Origin: Flavobacterium sp. 102
Lineage (GTDB): Bacteria; Bacteroidota; Bacteroidia; Flavobacteriales; Flavobacteriaceae
Direction: 5' to 3'
Length of the DNA: 64,000 bases
NCBI RefSeq assembly: GCF_003634615.1
Contig: NZ_RBKX01000001.1
Coordinates: forward strand, 2,852,001 to 2,916,000
Every line of letters begins with the position of its first letter. The stretch's first letter is position 1. Both the position numbers and the translations under genes were made by a program. A model generated the notes under the pieces. The model saw only the letters and a program-made list of their open reading frames with translations, did no database searches and had not been told where the DNA came from. Below, piece by piece: positions 54,457 to 63,417 of this stretch.

Positions 54457-56775
54457 ATGAAAATAGCAGTTATAGGTGGCGGTCCGGGCGGACTTTACTT
54501 TTCGATACTAACCAAAAAAGCAATGCCCGATTGCCAAATCGATGTGTACGAACGCAACAAACCCGATGATAGTTTTGGTTTTGGCGTAGTCTTCTCCGAT
54601 GAAACTTTAGGCGAATTTCTCAAACGCGACATGCAATCCTATGAGTTAATCCGAAGCAAATTTGCCTATTGGGACGACATCATCGTAGCGCGTGACGGAC
54701 AAGAAGTTAGTATTGCCGGAAACGGTTTTTGTGGTTGTTCGAGAAAAACATTGCTCAAGTTACTACACCAACGTTGTCGTGAAGAAGGTATAAACCTTCA
54801 TTTCGAGCAAAACATAGATGATTTAAGCCAATACCAAGATGCCGACATTATCTTAGCTGCGGATGGTATTGCAAGCGGCATCAGAACACAATACGAATCC
54901 GAATTTGGCACCAAAATCACTTTAAAGAAAAACCGCTTTGTATGGCTAGGTTCAACCAAACCGTTAGACGCTTTTACCTATTTTTTCAGAACTACGCCGC
55001 ACGGAATCATAGTCGCACATTCCTACCAATACGAAGAAGGCATGAGCACTTGGATCTTTGAATGCAGCGACGAAACTTGGCAAAAACACGGATTCGAAGT
55101 GACCAATGAAGCAGATACGATGGCCAAAATTTCCGAAATATTCAAAGTCGAACTCGATGGACATCCATTGATTTCAAACAAATCACACTGGCGTCAATTT
55201 CCGCATGTGACCAATGAAAAATGGTTTCACAACAATATTGTTTTATTAGGAGATGCCAAAGCCACAGCGCACTACTCTATCGGCTCGGGAACCAAATTGG
55301 CAATGGATTCCGCCATAGGTTTATCCGATGCCGTAATTGCAAATCCAAACAATGTGCAAGCCGCTTTCGAACAATACGAAAAAACCAGAAGAAACACCGT
55401 TGAAATGATTCAACACGCCGCGCTAGTGTCACTCGATTGGTTTGAAAATATGGATAGAAATAACCAACATCCATTTTATCAATTCGCTTTCGGCTGTATG
55501 ACACGCGCCAAAAAAGTAACGTTTGAAAACCTAAGACTTCGCGATAAATCTTTTACGGATAAAGTTTTAGCCGAATTCAATACAAATAACAACTGTCACA
55601 CTGAGCCTGTCGAAGTGCCTAAGATAGCACCTGCCGCTTTCTCTAAATTCAAACTCCGTGATGTAGAACTCCAAAACCGAATCGTCATGTCACCAATGGG
55701 ACAATACTCAGCCATCGATGGTAAGGTTTCCGATTGGCATTTAGTCCATTACGGAAGTCGAGCTACCGGCGGTGTCGGACTAATTATCACCGAAATGACA
55801 GCCATTTCAGAAACAGGCCGAATCACTTTAGGTTGCGCCGGCATTTATACTCAAGAACAACTTCTTGACTGGAAAAAAATAACCGATTTCATCCATCAAA
55901 ATACCCAAACTAAAATCGGAATTCAATTGGGACATTCTGGCCGAAAAGGCGCTACCAAAAAACCTTGGGAAGGACAAAACGAACCGATTGAAACACCTTG
56001 GGATTTGATTTCGGCTTCGCCAATAGCGTTCAATGACAAACTTCCGATTCCAAGAGAAATGACTTCCGAAGATATGGATGTAATAGTTTCCGAATTTGTC
56101 CGAGCCACCAAAAATGCGGACCAAGCCGGATTTGATTTAATCGATTTACAAGCGCATCACGGATTCTTATTGGCCTCTTTCCTATCGCCTTTAACCAATA
56201 TCAGAACAGACGAATTTGGCGGAAGCATCGAAAACCGATTAAAATTCCCATTAAGAGTTTTCAACGAAATGCGAAACACTTTTCCATCACACAAACCCAT
56301 GTCAGTGAGAATTTCCGCTTCCGATTGGGCAAAAAACGGAATTTCAGAAGAAGAAGTTATTACCATAGCAACTGTCTTCAAAAATGCAGGAGCCGATATT
56401 GTCAACGTTTCAACCGGAAATACGGTCGCCAATCAAAAACCACAAGTTGGTAGAATGTGGCAAACCCCTTTTGCGGATGCCGTTCGAAATACGGTTCACA
56501 TCCCAACCATAACCACCGGTTTTATTCAAGACATTGATCAAATCAACACCATTATTTTAAACGGCAAAGCTGATTTGGTGGCGTTGGGCCGACCTTTATT
56601 AGCCGATGCCAATTTCGTTCGCAACGCACAAGCCTACGAGCAATTTGAAGCCACAGACATTCCAAACCAATACAAAGCCGGAAGTTCGCATCTTTATCCG
56701 CTAAAAGCGACAGAAAGAAAGCAAACAGAAGGCATGAAAATCGCCTTGAAACCAAAAAGCAATAAAAAAGAATAA
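54457..56775 (+). CDS. Two-domain aminobenzoyl-CoA/salicylyl-CoA-type monooxygenase-reductase
   Basis: 772 aa. Residues 1-375: PHBH-type FAD monooxygenase (GGGPGGLYF at 7-15, 'GCSRKTLLKLL', 'VLLGDAKATAHYSIGSGTKLAMDSA'). Residues 395-772: old-yellow-enzyme FMN domain ('NRIVMSPMGQYSA', 'QLGHSGRKG', 'LIDLQAHHGFLLASFLSP'). This fusion is that of 2-aminobenzoyl-CoA monooxygenase/reductase and salicylyl-CoA 5-hydroxylase. Linker residues 379-387 (CHTEPVEVP) are encoded by a REP-like element. Neighbouring CoA ligase and gentisate-type dioxygenase support hydroxylation of a CoA-activated ortho-substituted benzoate. Confidence 0.88.
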   Translation: MKIAVIGGGPGGLYFSILTKKAMPDCQIDVYERNKPDDSFGFGVVFSDETLGEFLKRDMQSYELIRSKFAYWDDIIVARDGQEVSIAGNGFCGCSRKTLLKLLHQRCREEGINLHFEQNIDDLSQYQDADIILAADGIASGIRTQYESEFGTKITLKKNRFVWLGSTKPLDAFTYFFRTTPHGIIVAHSYQYEEGMSTWIFECSDETWQKHGFEVTNEADTMAKISEIFKVELDGHPLISNKSHWRQFPHVTNEKWFHNNIVLLGDAKATAHYSIGSGTKLAMDSAIGLSDAVIANPNNVQAAFEQYEKTRRNTVEMIQHAALVSLDWFENMDRNNQHPFYQFAFGCMTRAKKVTFENLRLRDKSFTDKVLAEFNTNNNCHTEPVEVPKIAPAAFSKFKLRDVELQNRIVMSPMGQYSAIDGKVSDWHLVHYGSRATGGVGLIITEMTAISETGRITLGCAGIYTQEQLLDWKKITDFIHQNTQTKIGIQLGHSGRKGATKKPWEGQNEPIETPWDLISASPIAFNDKLPIPREMTSEDMDVIVSEFVRATKNADQAGFDLIDLQAHHGFLLASFLSPLTNIRTDEFGGSIENRLKFPLRVFNEMRNTFPSHKPMSVRISASDWAKNGISEEEVITIATVFKNAGADIVNVSTGNTVANQKPQVGRMWQTPFADAVRNTVHIPTITTGFIQDIDQINTIILNGKADLVALGRPLLADANFVRNAQAYEQFEATDIPNQYKAGSSHLYPLKATERKQTEGMKIALKPKSNKKE
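55593..55619. repeat. REP-like element inside the monooxygenase linker
   Basis: TGTCACACTGAGCCTGTCGA and following bases belong to the TGTCA-x-CTGAGC-x-GTCGAAG-x repeat also seen intergenically at 60226-60250. Here it is translated in frame between two domains. Confidence 0.7.
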
Positions 56776-56816
56776 AACCTTAGAACCTTAGCGCCTCAGC
56801 GCCTTAGAACCTAAAA

Positions 56817-58409
56817 ATGAAACATTACCAAGACAATTTCGCTCACGATCATTTACCAAGTCCCGACTTGCAACCCGACTATGTTTTCCTCGACTTACCA
56901 CAGTTTAACCGACCGGAAATGCTCAATTGTGTGGACGTTCTTTTGGACAACCACATCAAAGAAGGTCGCGGAAATAATGTCTGCATCCGCACTTTCGAAA
57001 CCACTTGGACCTACCAAGATTTATTCGAAAAAGCGAATCAAATTGCCCATGTTTTAGTAGACGATTTAGGGTTAAAATCAGGCAATCGCGTATTAATTCG
57101 TTCGGCCAATAACCCAATGATGGTCGCCGTTTGGTATGCGGTTTTAAAAGCCGGTGGCATAGTCGTAGCAACTATGCCTTTGTTGCGTGCCAAAGAATTG
57201 ACTACGATTATCGATTGTGCCGAAATCTCTCATGCCATTTGCGACCACAGTTTGGCTGACGAAATGCATTTGGTCAAATCCGAACATTTAAAATCGGTTT
57301 GCTTTTACGGTAATTCTCGTTTGGAAGAATTAATGGCAAACAAACCCAAAACCTTTACCAATTACCATACAAAATCAGACAGCATCGCCTTAATCGGTTT
57401 TACTTCCGGAACAACCGGTTTACCCAAAATGACGTCGCATTTCCACAAAGACATTCTAAACATTTGCGAAGCCTTTCCTCAATATTCACTCCAACCAACA
57501 GCAAAAGATATCTTTACCGGAAGTCCGCCACTCGGATTTACCTTTGGTTTAGGCGGATTGGTTTTATTTCCTATGTATTTCGGTGCTTCCACTTTCTTAA
57601 TCGAAAAACCAACGCCCGATATGCTTTTGCAAGCGATTCAAGACTTTAAAATCACCATTTGTTTTACAGCACCAACAGCTTGGCGAATCATCACTACGAA
57701 AGTCAATGATTTTGATATTTCCAGTCTGCGCAAATGTGTTTCAGCCGGAGAAACTTTACCGCTTAAAGTTTGGCAAGATTGGTACGATACAACCGGTTTA
57801 AAAATCATTGACGGTATTGGTGCTACCGAAATGTTGCATATCTTTATATCTTCAAAGGAAGAAAACATGAAACCCGGCGCAACCGGTGTTGCGATTACTG
57901 GTTATGAAGCCAAAATTGTCGATAAAGAGGGAAATAATGTTCCAACAAATGAACCCGGAAGATTAGTTGTACGTGGCATCACCGGTTGTAAATATTTAAA
58001 TCGAATTGAGAAACAAGAAGAATACGTCGAAAACGGTTGGAATGTCACCGGAGATATTTTCCGCCAAGATGAAGAAGGCTATTTTTGGTTTGTAGCACGA
58101 GGTGATGATATGATTATTTCTTCAGGATATAATATCGCAGCGATTGAAGTAGAAAGCGTCCTGTTAACCCATGAAGAGATTTTAGAATGTGCCGTAGTGG
58201 GTTTGCCCGATGAAGAACGAGGAATGTTAGTTTGTGCGCACATTGTTTTAAAGGAACACAGTAAAGCGACTGACAATATGAAGAACCATATTCAACACTG
58301 GTTCAAGGAAGTAGCCGCACCATACAAATATCCAAGGGTGATTTATTTTACCGAAGCTTTGCCCAAAACAGAGACCGGAAAAATTCAAAGATTTAAGTTG
58401 AAAAATTAA
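56817..58409 (+). CDS. Benzoate-CoA ligase family (probable 2-aminobenzoate/salicylate-CoA ligase)
   Basis: 530 aa. P-loop-like 'IGFTSGTTGLPKM', 'GATEMLHIF', 'GWNVTGDIFRQDEEGYFWFVARGDDMI' and C-terminal 'LPKTETGKIQRFKLK' with the catalytic Lys. N-terminal 'DLPQFNRPEMLNCVDVLLDNH' resembles benzoate/anthranilate-CoA ligases. Activates the aromatic acid for the upstream monooxygenase. Substrate not determined from sequence. Confidence 0.87.
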   Translation: MKHYQDNFAHDHLPSPDLQPDYVFLDLPQFNRPEMLNCVDVLLDNHIKEGRGNNVCIRTFETTWTYQDLFEKANQIAHVLVDDLGLKSGNRVLIRSANNPMMVAVWYAVLKAGGIVVATMPLLRAKELTTIIDCAEISHAICDHSLADEMHLVKSEHLKSVCFYGNSRLEELMANKPKTFTNYHTKSDSIALIGFTSGTTGLPKMTSHFHKDILNICEAFPQYSLQPTAKDIFTGSPPLGFTFGLGGLVLFPMYFGASTFLIEKPTPDMLLQAIQDFKITICFTAPTAWRIITTKVNDFDISSLRKCVSAGETLPLKVWQDWYDTTGLKIIDGIGATEMLHIFISSKEENMKPGATGVAITGYEAKIVDKEGNNVPTNEPGRLVVRGITGCKYLNRIEKQEEYVENGWNVTGDIFRQDEEGYFWFVARGDDMIISSGYNIAAIEVESVLLTHEEILECAVVGLPDEERGMLVCAHIVLKEHSKATDNMKNHIQHWFKEVAAPYKYPRVIYFTEALPKTETGKIQRFKLKN

Positions 58410-58420
58410 AAATATCAGGA

Positions 58421-58525
58421 GCTATTTCCCGCTTTCCGCGTTACATGGTAACTCGCTCCACACGAGCGCAGCGACTGCCGAAGGAATCGGGGCTAAGCTT
58501 ATCTGCAATGACAAGTAATCAATTT
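58421..58525. repeat. Flavobacterial intergenic repeat (copy 1)
   Basis: GGAGCTATTTCCCGCT ... GAAGGAATCGGGGCTAAG ... ATCTGCAATGACAAGTAAT. Related copies at 60185-60370, 61890-61960 (reversed) and 63108-63215. Confidence 0.7.
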
Positions 58526-58605
58526 AAAATTGGTGAAAACTTGCCTAATTAGTGATAAAAAAAATAATCCGTCTAATCCGTTTAGTTCGTGGCAAAAAAT
58601 AAAAA

Positions 58606-60186
58606 ATGAGAAAGGCATTCATAATATTCGCAATCACTTCCGTATCTATTATAGGAATACTGACTTATATCAACTGGAAGTTTAGTTTTTTAGGATTGAT
58701 ATTTGTTCCTCTGATTTTAATGGGTTTTTACGACATGTACCAATCCAAAAAAACCATTCGCAGGAACTTCCCTCTACTAGGTAGAATGCGCTATTTACTC
58801 GAAGCCCTTGGTCCTGGTGCCAGACAATACTTTATTGAAAGTGATACCGACGGTAAACCATTCAACCGTTTGCAACGAAGTTTAGTGTACCAACGAAGTA
58901 AAAAAGAAACCGATTCTAACCCTTTCGGAACCCAATTAGACCTTTATGAAATCGGTTACCAATGGATCAATCACAGCATCAAAGCGATTCCTTTTTCTGA
59001 AGTCAACAGTAATCCAAGAGTTAAAATTGGTTCTTCTCAATGTACAAAACCTTATTACGCCAGCTTGTTTAACATCAGCGCTATGAGTTTTGGTTCACTC
59101 AGTAAAAACGCTATTTTGGCCTTAAACAATGGTGCGAAAGAAGGTGGTTTTTACCACAATACCGGCGAAGGCGGATTGTCTCCTTATCATTTACAAGGTG
59201 GCGATGTCGTTTGGAATATTGGAACCGGTTATTTCAGTTGCCGCGACTATGATGGAAATTTCTCTTACGAGGAATTTACCAAAAGAGCGACTTTAGACAA
59301 CGTCAAAATGATTGAAATCAAGTTTTCACAAGGCGCAAAACCAGGTCATGGAGGAATCTTACCCAAAGAAAAAGTAACCGATGAAATTGCGGACATTCGC
59401 TTGGTTTCAAAAGGACATGATATCATTTCGCCACCAACACATTCAGCCTTTAAAACACCGTTGGAGTTAATGGAATTCGTCCAATTATTGCGAAAAGGTT
59501 CCGGCGGAAAACCCATCGGAATGAAAATTTGTATCGGTAACAAATCAGAATTTATTGCCATTTGCAAAGCGATGGTACAATCCAAAATCACTTTTGATTT
59601 TATCACCGTTGACGGTGGCGAAGGCGGAACCGGTGCAGCGCCACAAGAATATTCAGACCATGTAGGAATGCCTTTGCGAGACGCTTTGGCTTTTGTTTAC
59701 GATTGTTTAGTCGGTTTCGATTTAAAGAAAGACATCAAAATCATCTGCAGCGGAAAAATCATCACCGGATTCGACATCATCAAAACACTATCCATTGGAG
59801 CGGATTTATGCAATTCGGCACGCGGAATGATGTTTGCCTTAGGCTGTATCCAAGCACTAGAATGCCACGCCAATACATGTCCGACCGGAATTGCAACACA
59901 AAATCCAAGACTAACAAAAGGATTAGTTCCCGAAGAAAAAAGCATTCGCGTGGCACGTTTCCAACACGAAACCGTCAAAAGTGCGATGGAATTAATGGCC
60001 TCAGCCGGAATCGATCATCCGGATAAAGTTGACCGAAGCGTCGTGAGTATGCGCGTGGACAGAACCTTAATAAAAACATTTGAAGAAACCTATCCTGAAC
60101 TAAAAGTCGGATCTTTACTCGATGGTAGCAAAGTGCCTAACGATATGTTCAAATTTTGGAAAAGAGCCACTGCGGAGAGTTTTTAG
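58606..60186 (+). CDS. FMN-binding glutamate synthase-like (GltB-type) protein
   Basis: 526 aa. Two N-terminal hydrophobic helices (5-21, 27-43), then a GltB alpha/beta barrel: 'ISAMSFGSLSKNAILALN', 'NTGEGGLSPYH', 'KPGHGGILPKEKVTDEIA', 'TVDGGEGGTGAAP', 'CHANTCPTGIATQNPRL' (cluster cysteines). Stand-alone membrane-tethered members have no firmly known substrate; presence in a CoA-aromatic cluster may be incidental. Confidence 0.87.
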   Translation: MRKAFIIFAITSVSIIGILTYINWKFSFLGLIFVPLILMGFYDMYQSKKTIRRNFPLLGRMRYLLEALGPGARQYFIESDTDGKPFNRLQRSLVYQRSKKETDSNPFGTQLDLYEIGYQWINHSIKAIPFSEVNSNPRVKIGSSQCTKPYYASLFNISAMSFGSLSKNAILALNNGAKEGGFYHNTGEGGLSPYHLQGGDVVWNIGTGYFSCRDYDGNFSYEEFTKRATLDNVKMIEIKFSQGAKPGHGGILPKEKVTDEIADIRLVSKGHDIISPPTHSAFKTPLELMEFVQLLRKGSGGKPIGMKICIGNKSEFIAICKAMVQSKITFDFITVDGGEGGTGAAPQEYSDHVGMPLRDALAFVYDCLVGFDLKKDIKIICSGKIITGFDIIKTLSIGADLCNSARGMMFALGCIQALECHANTCPTGIATQNPRLTKGLVPEEKSIRVARFQHETVKSAMELMASAGIDHPDKVDRSVVSMRVDRTLIKTFEETYPELKVGSLLDGSKVPNDMFKFWKRATAESF

Positions 60187-60370
60187 GAGCTATTCCCGCT
60201 ATTCGTTCCAATCTTTTATTACTTTGTCACCCTGAGCGCAGTCGAAGGGCTTTTCTAAAAAGCAATAAAATGATTTCCACTACAAACACGTAGTGTTCAC
60301 CGAACTCCAATTGAAAATAGGAGAAAGTGAGGTAATCGGGGCTAAACATATCAGCAATGACAAGTAATAA
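60185..60370. repeat. Flavobacterial intergenic repeat (copy 2) with REP
   Basis: Same repeat as 58421-58525 (AGCTATTCCCGCT ... ATCGGGGCTAA), interrupted by a REP-like palindrome at 60226-60250 (CACCCTGAGCGCAGTCGAAG). The following 85 bp carry the reiterated leader words AATTCGTGGCAAAAAA and CCGTCTAATCCG also found at 58563-58600. Confidence 0.65.
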
Positions 60371-60457
60371 ATTTAAAATTTGTGAAAATTTGTGTAATTC
60401 GTGGCAAAAAAACAGAAATCAGTACAATCCGTCTAATCCGCGGCAAAAAATAAAAAC

Positions 60458-60892
60458 ATGAACCAACCCTTTACCAAACAAGAAAAAATACGCTTCAAAC
60501 ACGTCGATTATGCCGGCATAGTGTTCTATCCACGCTTTTTAGAAATGCTCAACGACCTAGTCGAAGACTGGTTCGAAGAAGCTTTAGAGAGACCATTCTC
60601 TAAAATCCATGAAACCAATGGCATTCCAACCGTGGATTTAAAAGTCCAATTCAAAAAAGCGGCACGCTTGGGCGAAATCTTAACCAAGAAACTTTGGGTA
60701 ATCCATCTTGGTGGTGCTTCTGTAAATTGCGGCTTCCGTTTTGAAGATGAAAACGGAAAAACTTGCTTAGAAGGCGAAGTGACATTGGTTAATGTTGCCA
60801 TAGCCGAAGACAGAAATAACATCAAAGCAGAAGCTTTCAACGAAGAAATGAAGAAAAAAATTAAGAATTACGAATTACGAAATACGAATTAA
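60458..60892 (+). CDS. 4HBT-family acyl-CoA thioesterase
   Basis: 144 aa hotdog fold. 'KHVDYAGIVFYPRFLEMLNDLVEDWFEEAL' matches the 4-hydroxybenzoyl-CoA thioesterase signature with the catalytic Asp. Could release the hydroxylated aromatic acid from CoA before ring cleavage. Four bp before the nitrilase gene. Confidence 0.88.
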   Translation: MNQPFTKQEKIRFKHVDYAGIVFYPRFLEMLNDLVEDWFEEALERPFSKIHETNGIPTVDLKVQFKKAARLGEILTKKLWVIHLGGASVNCGFRFEDENGKTCLEGEVTLVNVAIAEDRNNIKAEAFNEEMKKKIKNYELRNTN

Positions 60893-60896
60893 AATC

Positions 60897-61883
60897 ATGA
60901 GTTTAAACTTCAAAAAATTCAAAGCCGCCACAGTCCAAACGTCACCCGTTTTTCTCAACGTAGAAAAAACGATAGAAAAGGTGATTTCATTCGTGAAAGA
61001 AGCCAGCGACAATGGTGCGCAACTCATTGCTTTTCCGGAAGTATTTGTCGCCGGTTATCCATATTGGAACTGGATTATGACTCCTGTTCAAGGCAGCAAA
61101 TGGTACGAGCAATTGTATAAAAACTCAGTTACGGTTACTGATGAAAGTATGAAACCTTTGTTCCAAGCAGCGAAAGATCATAATATTCATATCGTCATCG
61201 GAATCAACGAACGCGGCGACAGTTATGGCGAAATTTACAATACCAATTTGATTATTGACAACCAAGGAAATCTCATCGGAAAACACAGAAAGCTTGTTCC
61301 AACTTGGGCCGAAAAACTCACGTGGACAAGCGGCGACGGTTCTTCATTGAAAGTGTATGATACAGAAGTTGGACCAATCGGGACTTTGGCTTGCGGTGAA
61401 AACACGAATACGTTAGCACGTTTTACTTTGTTATCACAAGGCGAATTGATTCACATTGCCAATTATATTTCACTACCGGTTGCGCCACCGGATTACGACA
61501 TGGCGGAAGCGATTAAGATTCGAGCTGCTGCGCATTCTTTTGAAGGCAAATTGTTTACGATAGTGTCGTGTTCAACGATTTCGCAGGAAATCAAAGACGC
61601 TTTGCGCGATGATGTACCGAATGTAGATGAACTGCTGACGCGAAAAAACTCGGCTTTCTCCGGATTTATTGGTCCGAATGGTGCCGTGATTGGCGAACCG
61701 CTCATTGACGACGAAGGGATAATTTACGCCGAAATCGATTTGGAGAAATGCATCCAACCCAAACAAATGCATGACATACTCGGTCATTACAACCGATTTG
61801 ATATTTTTGATTTACGAGTGAATATTGCTCCAACGAGAAAGATTACCTTTGTAGACAATCACGAGGAGTTTAACAAACGATAA
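60897..61883 (+). CDS. Nitrilase/CN-hydrolase superfamily protein
   Basis: 328 aa. Catalytic triad E48 (FPEVFVAGYPYWNW), K132 (HRKLVPTW) and C166 (TLACGENTNTLARF). The 'FPE.F..GYPYWNW' and 'CGEN.N.LAR' forms are those of true nitrilases (branch 1). Hydrolyses a nitrile to acid and ammonia; within this cluster it may feed an aromatic or arylacetic acid into the pathway. Confidence 0.9.
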   Translation: MSLNFKKFKAATVQTSPVFLNVEKTIEKVISFVKEASDNGAQLIAFPEVFVAGYPYWNWIMTPVQGSKWYEQLYKNSVTVTDESMKPLFQAAKDHNIHIVIGINERGDSYGEIYNTNLIIDNQGNLIGKHRKLVPTWAEKLTWTSGDGSSLKVYDTEVGPIGTLACGENTNTLARFTLLSQGELIHIANYISLPVAPPDYDMAEAIKIRAAAHSFEGKLFTIVSCSTISQEIKDALRDDVPNVDELLTRKNSAFSGFIGPNGAVIGEPLIDDEGIIYAEIDLEKCIQPKQMHDILGHYNRFDIFDLRVNIAPTRKITFVDNHEEFNKR

Positions 61884-62002
61884 CATAAAAGCCAATGGAT
61901 GGCTACTTAGCCCTGATTGCAGTCTCGTTTTTTTGGACGAGACGGAAAGCAGGAATAAGGAAACCAAAAAAGCCCAAACCATTCGCTCCAAAAAAATAAT
62001 TT
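61884..62002. repeat. Flavobacterial intergenic repeat (copy 3, inverted)
   Basis: TTAGCCCTGAT ... GGAAAGCAGGAATA is the reverse complement of the repeat at 58421. It contains the hairpin GTCTCGTTTTTTTGGACGAGAC. Confidence 0.6.
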
Positions 62003-63109
62003 ATGGAAGCAAAACATTCAGACGACGTCATCGGTCGTGCCCGAGTACAAGACAGCCCGGAACTCGAAGCCTATTATAAAGAACTCGAAGGTTTTGGCGC
62101 TGGTGCGTTATGGACAGTAGCCAACGATATTGAACCTTGGGAACCGAGAAGTTCTTCTGTGCCGATGCTTTGGAAATATGAAGATTTGAGAAGCTTAGTT
62201 TTAAAATCCTCCGAACTCGTAACACCGGAACAAGCCGGAAGACGCGTAGTGTATTTGGTCAACGACAAGAGAAAAGATGTTTCCGCTGCTGTTGGTTGGT
62301 TGTACACCGGAATCCAAGTCACACGTCCGGGCGAAAGTACTTCGGCTCATCGACATAAAGCTTCTGCCCTACGTTTTATTATGGAAGGCGATAAAGGTTA
62401 TACGGTGGTTGATGGTAATAAAATCATGCTCGAAGTGAATGACTTCGTGATTACGCCTAATTCTACTTGGCACGAACACGGTGTAGAAGAAGGCGGGCAA
62501 ACTTGCATTTGGCAAGATGGTTTAGATATTCCACTCGTTAATGCTTTAGAAGCCAATGATTATGCGGTGTATGACGGCAAACAACCTTTGATTGCACCGG
62601 TAAATCATTTACCGATGTCTTTTGACGGTAATGGTATTGTTCCGGCCGATTTGGTTTGGGACAAGCCTTATTCTCCTCTATTCAAATATTCTTGGAAAAA
62701 AGTGTATCCGGCGTTGTTGGAAGCAGCCAAAGTCAATGATGGCAATCCGTTTGACGGAATCATCATGCGTTATTCCAATCCGTTAACCGGTGGTCATGTG
62801 ATGCAAACCATGGGCGCATCGATTCAATTGTTACCTGCAGGTTTCAAAGGAAAAGCCCACAAGCATACGGGATCTTTTGTGTACCAATGCGCCAAAGGCA
62901 AAGGCTATTCTATCATCAATGGCAAACGTTATGATTGGAAGGAAAGAGACATTTTCTGCGTCCCGTCTTGGGCTTGGCACGAACACCACAATGCTTCCGA
63001 TACCGAAGATGCCTGCTTATTCTCCTTCAATGATTTACCGGTGATTGAGAAACTGGGATTGTATCAGGAAAGAGCATATGAAGAAAACAATGGGCATCAA
63101 TTGATATAG
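62003..63109 (+). CDS. Gentisate 1,2-dioxygenase-like bicupin
   Basis: 368 aa, two cupin domains. N-terminal metal site 'HRHKASALRFIMEGDKGYTVVDG' and 'WHEHGVEEGG'; C-terminal 'HKHTGSFVYQCAKGKGYSIINGKRYDWKERDIFCVPSWAWHEHHN'. Both match gentisate dioxygenases. Predicted to cleave gentisate or a 5-hydroxyanthranilate-type product of the monooxygenase. Confidence 0.88.
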   Translation: MEAKHSDDVIGRARVQDSPELEAYYKELEGFGAGALWTVANDIEPWEPRSSSVPMLWKYEDLRSLVLKSSELVTPEQAGRRVVYLVNDKRKDVSAAVGWLYTGIQVTRPGESTSAHRHKASALRFIMEGDKGYTVVDGNKIMLEVNDFVITPNSTWHEHGVEEGGQTCIWQDGLDIPLVNALEANDYAVYDGKQPLIAPVNHLPMSFDGNGIVPADLVWDKPYSPLFKYSWKKVYPALLEAAKVNDGNPFDGIIMRYSNPLTGGHVMQTMGASIQLLPAGFKGKAHKHTGSFVYQCAKGKGYSIINGKRYDWKERDIFCVPSWAWHEHHNASDTEDACLFSFNDLPVIEKLGLYQERAYEENNGHQLI

Positions 63110-63215
63110 GAGCAGTTGTTTTCTGCTGTCAGCAACTCTGGTTCCTGCTCTCGCCAGTCGCTGTCCGCTTTGCGAACGAGCTCCAACAATGGCTCCATCA
63201 GGGCTAAAGAAACGA
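63108..63215. repeat. Flavobacterial intergenic repeat (copy 4)
   Basis: GGAGCAGTTGTTTTCTGCT ... GGCTCCATCAGGGCTAAAG; diverged copy. Confidence 0.6.
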
Positions 63216-63239
63216 ATCATTTTCAGTAAACAAAAAAAC

Positions 63240-63413
63240 ATGAGGAATTTAAAACCATTAATGGGAATCGGAATAGCAATCCTTTTTGTTTTGCTCGGAC
63301 TTTACTTAATTCAAAAAGAAGACAAAACCGCTATTATTGTGGGTTATGCCAACGTCATTTTCTTTTCCGGAATCATTCTGTTAGCAGTAATAAAACTTTT
63401 TAAAAAGCAATAA
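63240..63413 (+). CDS. Small two-helix membrane protein
   Basis: 57 aa from ATG 63240 (the frame is open upstream to 63189 but that stretch is the intergenic repeat). Helices about 7-24 and 33-52. Unknown function. Confidence 0.6.
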   Translation: MRNLKPLMGIGIAILFVLLGLYLIQKEDKTAIIVGYANVIFFSGIILLAVIKLFKKQ

Positions 63414-63417
63414 ATAC

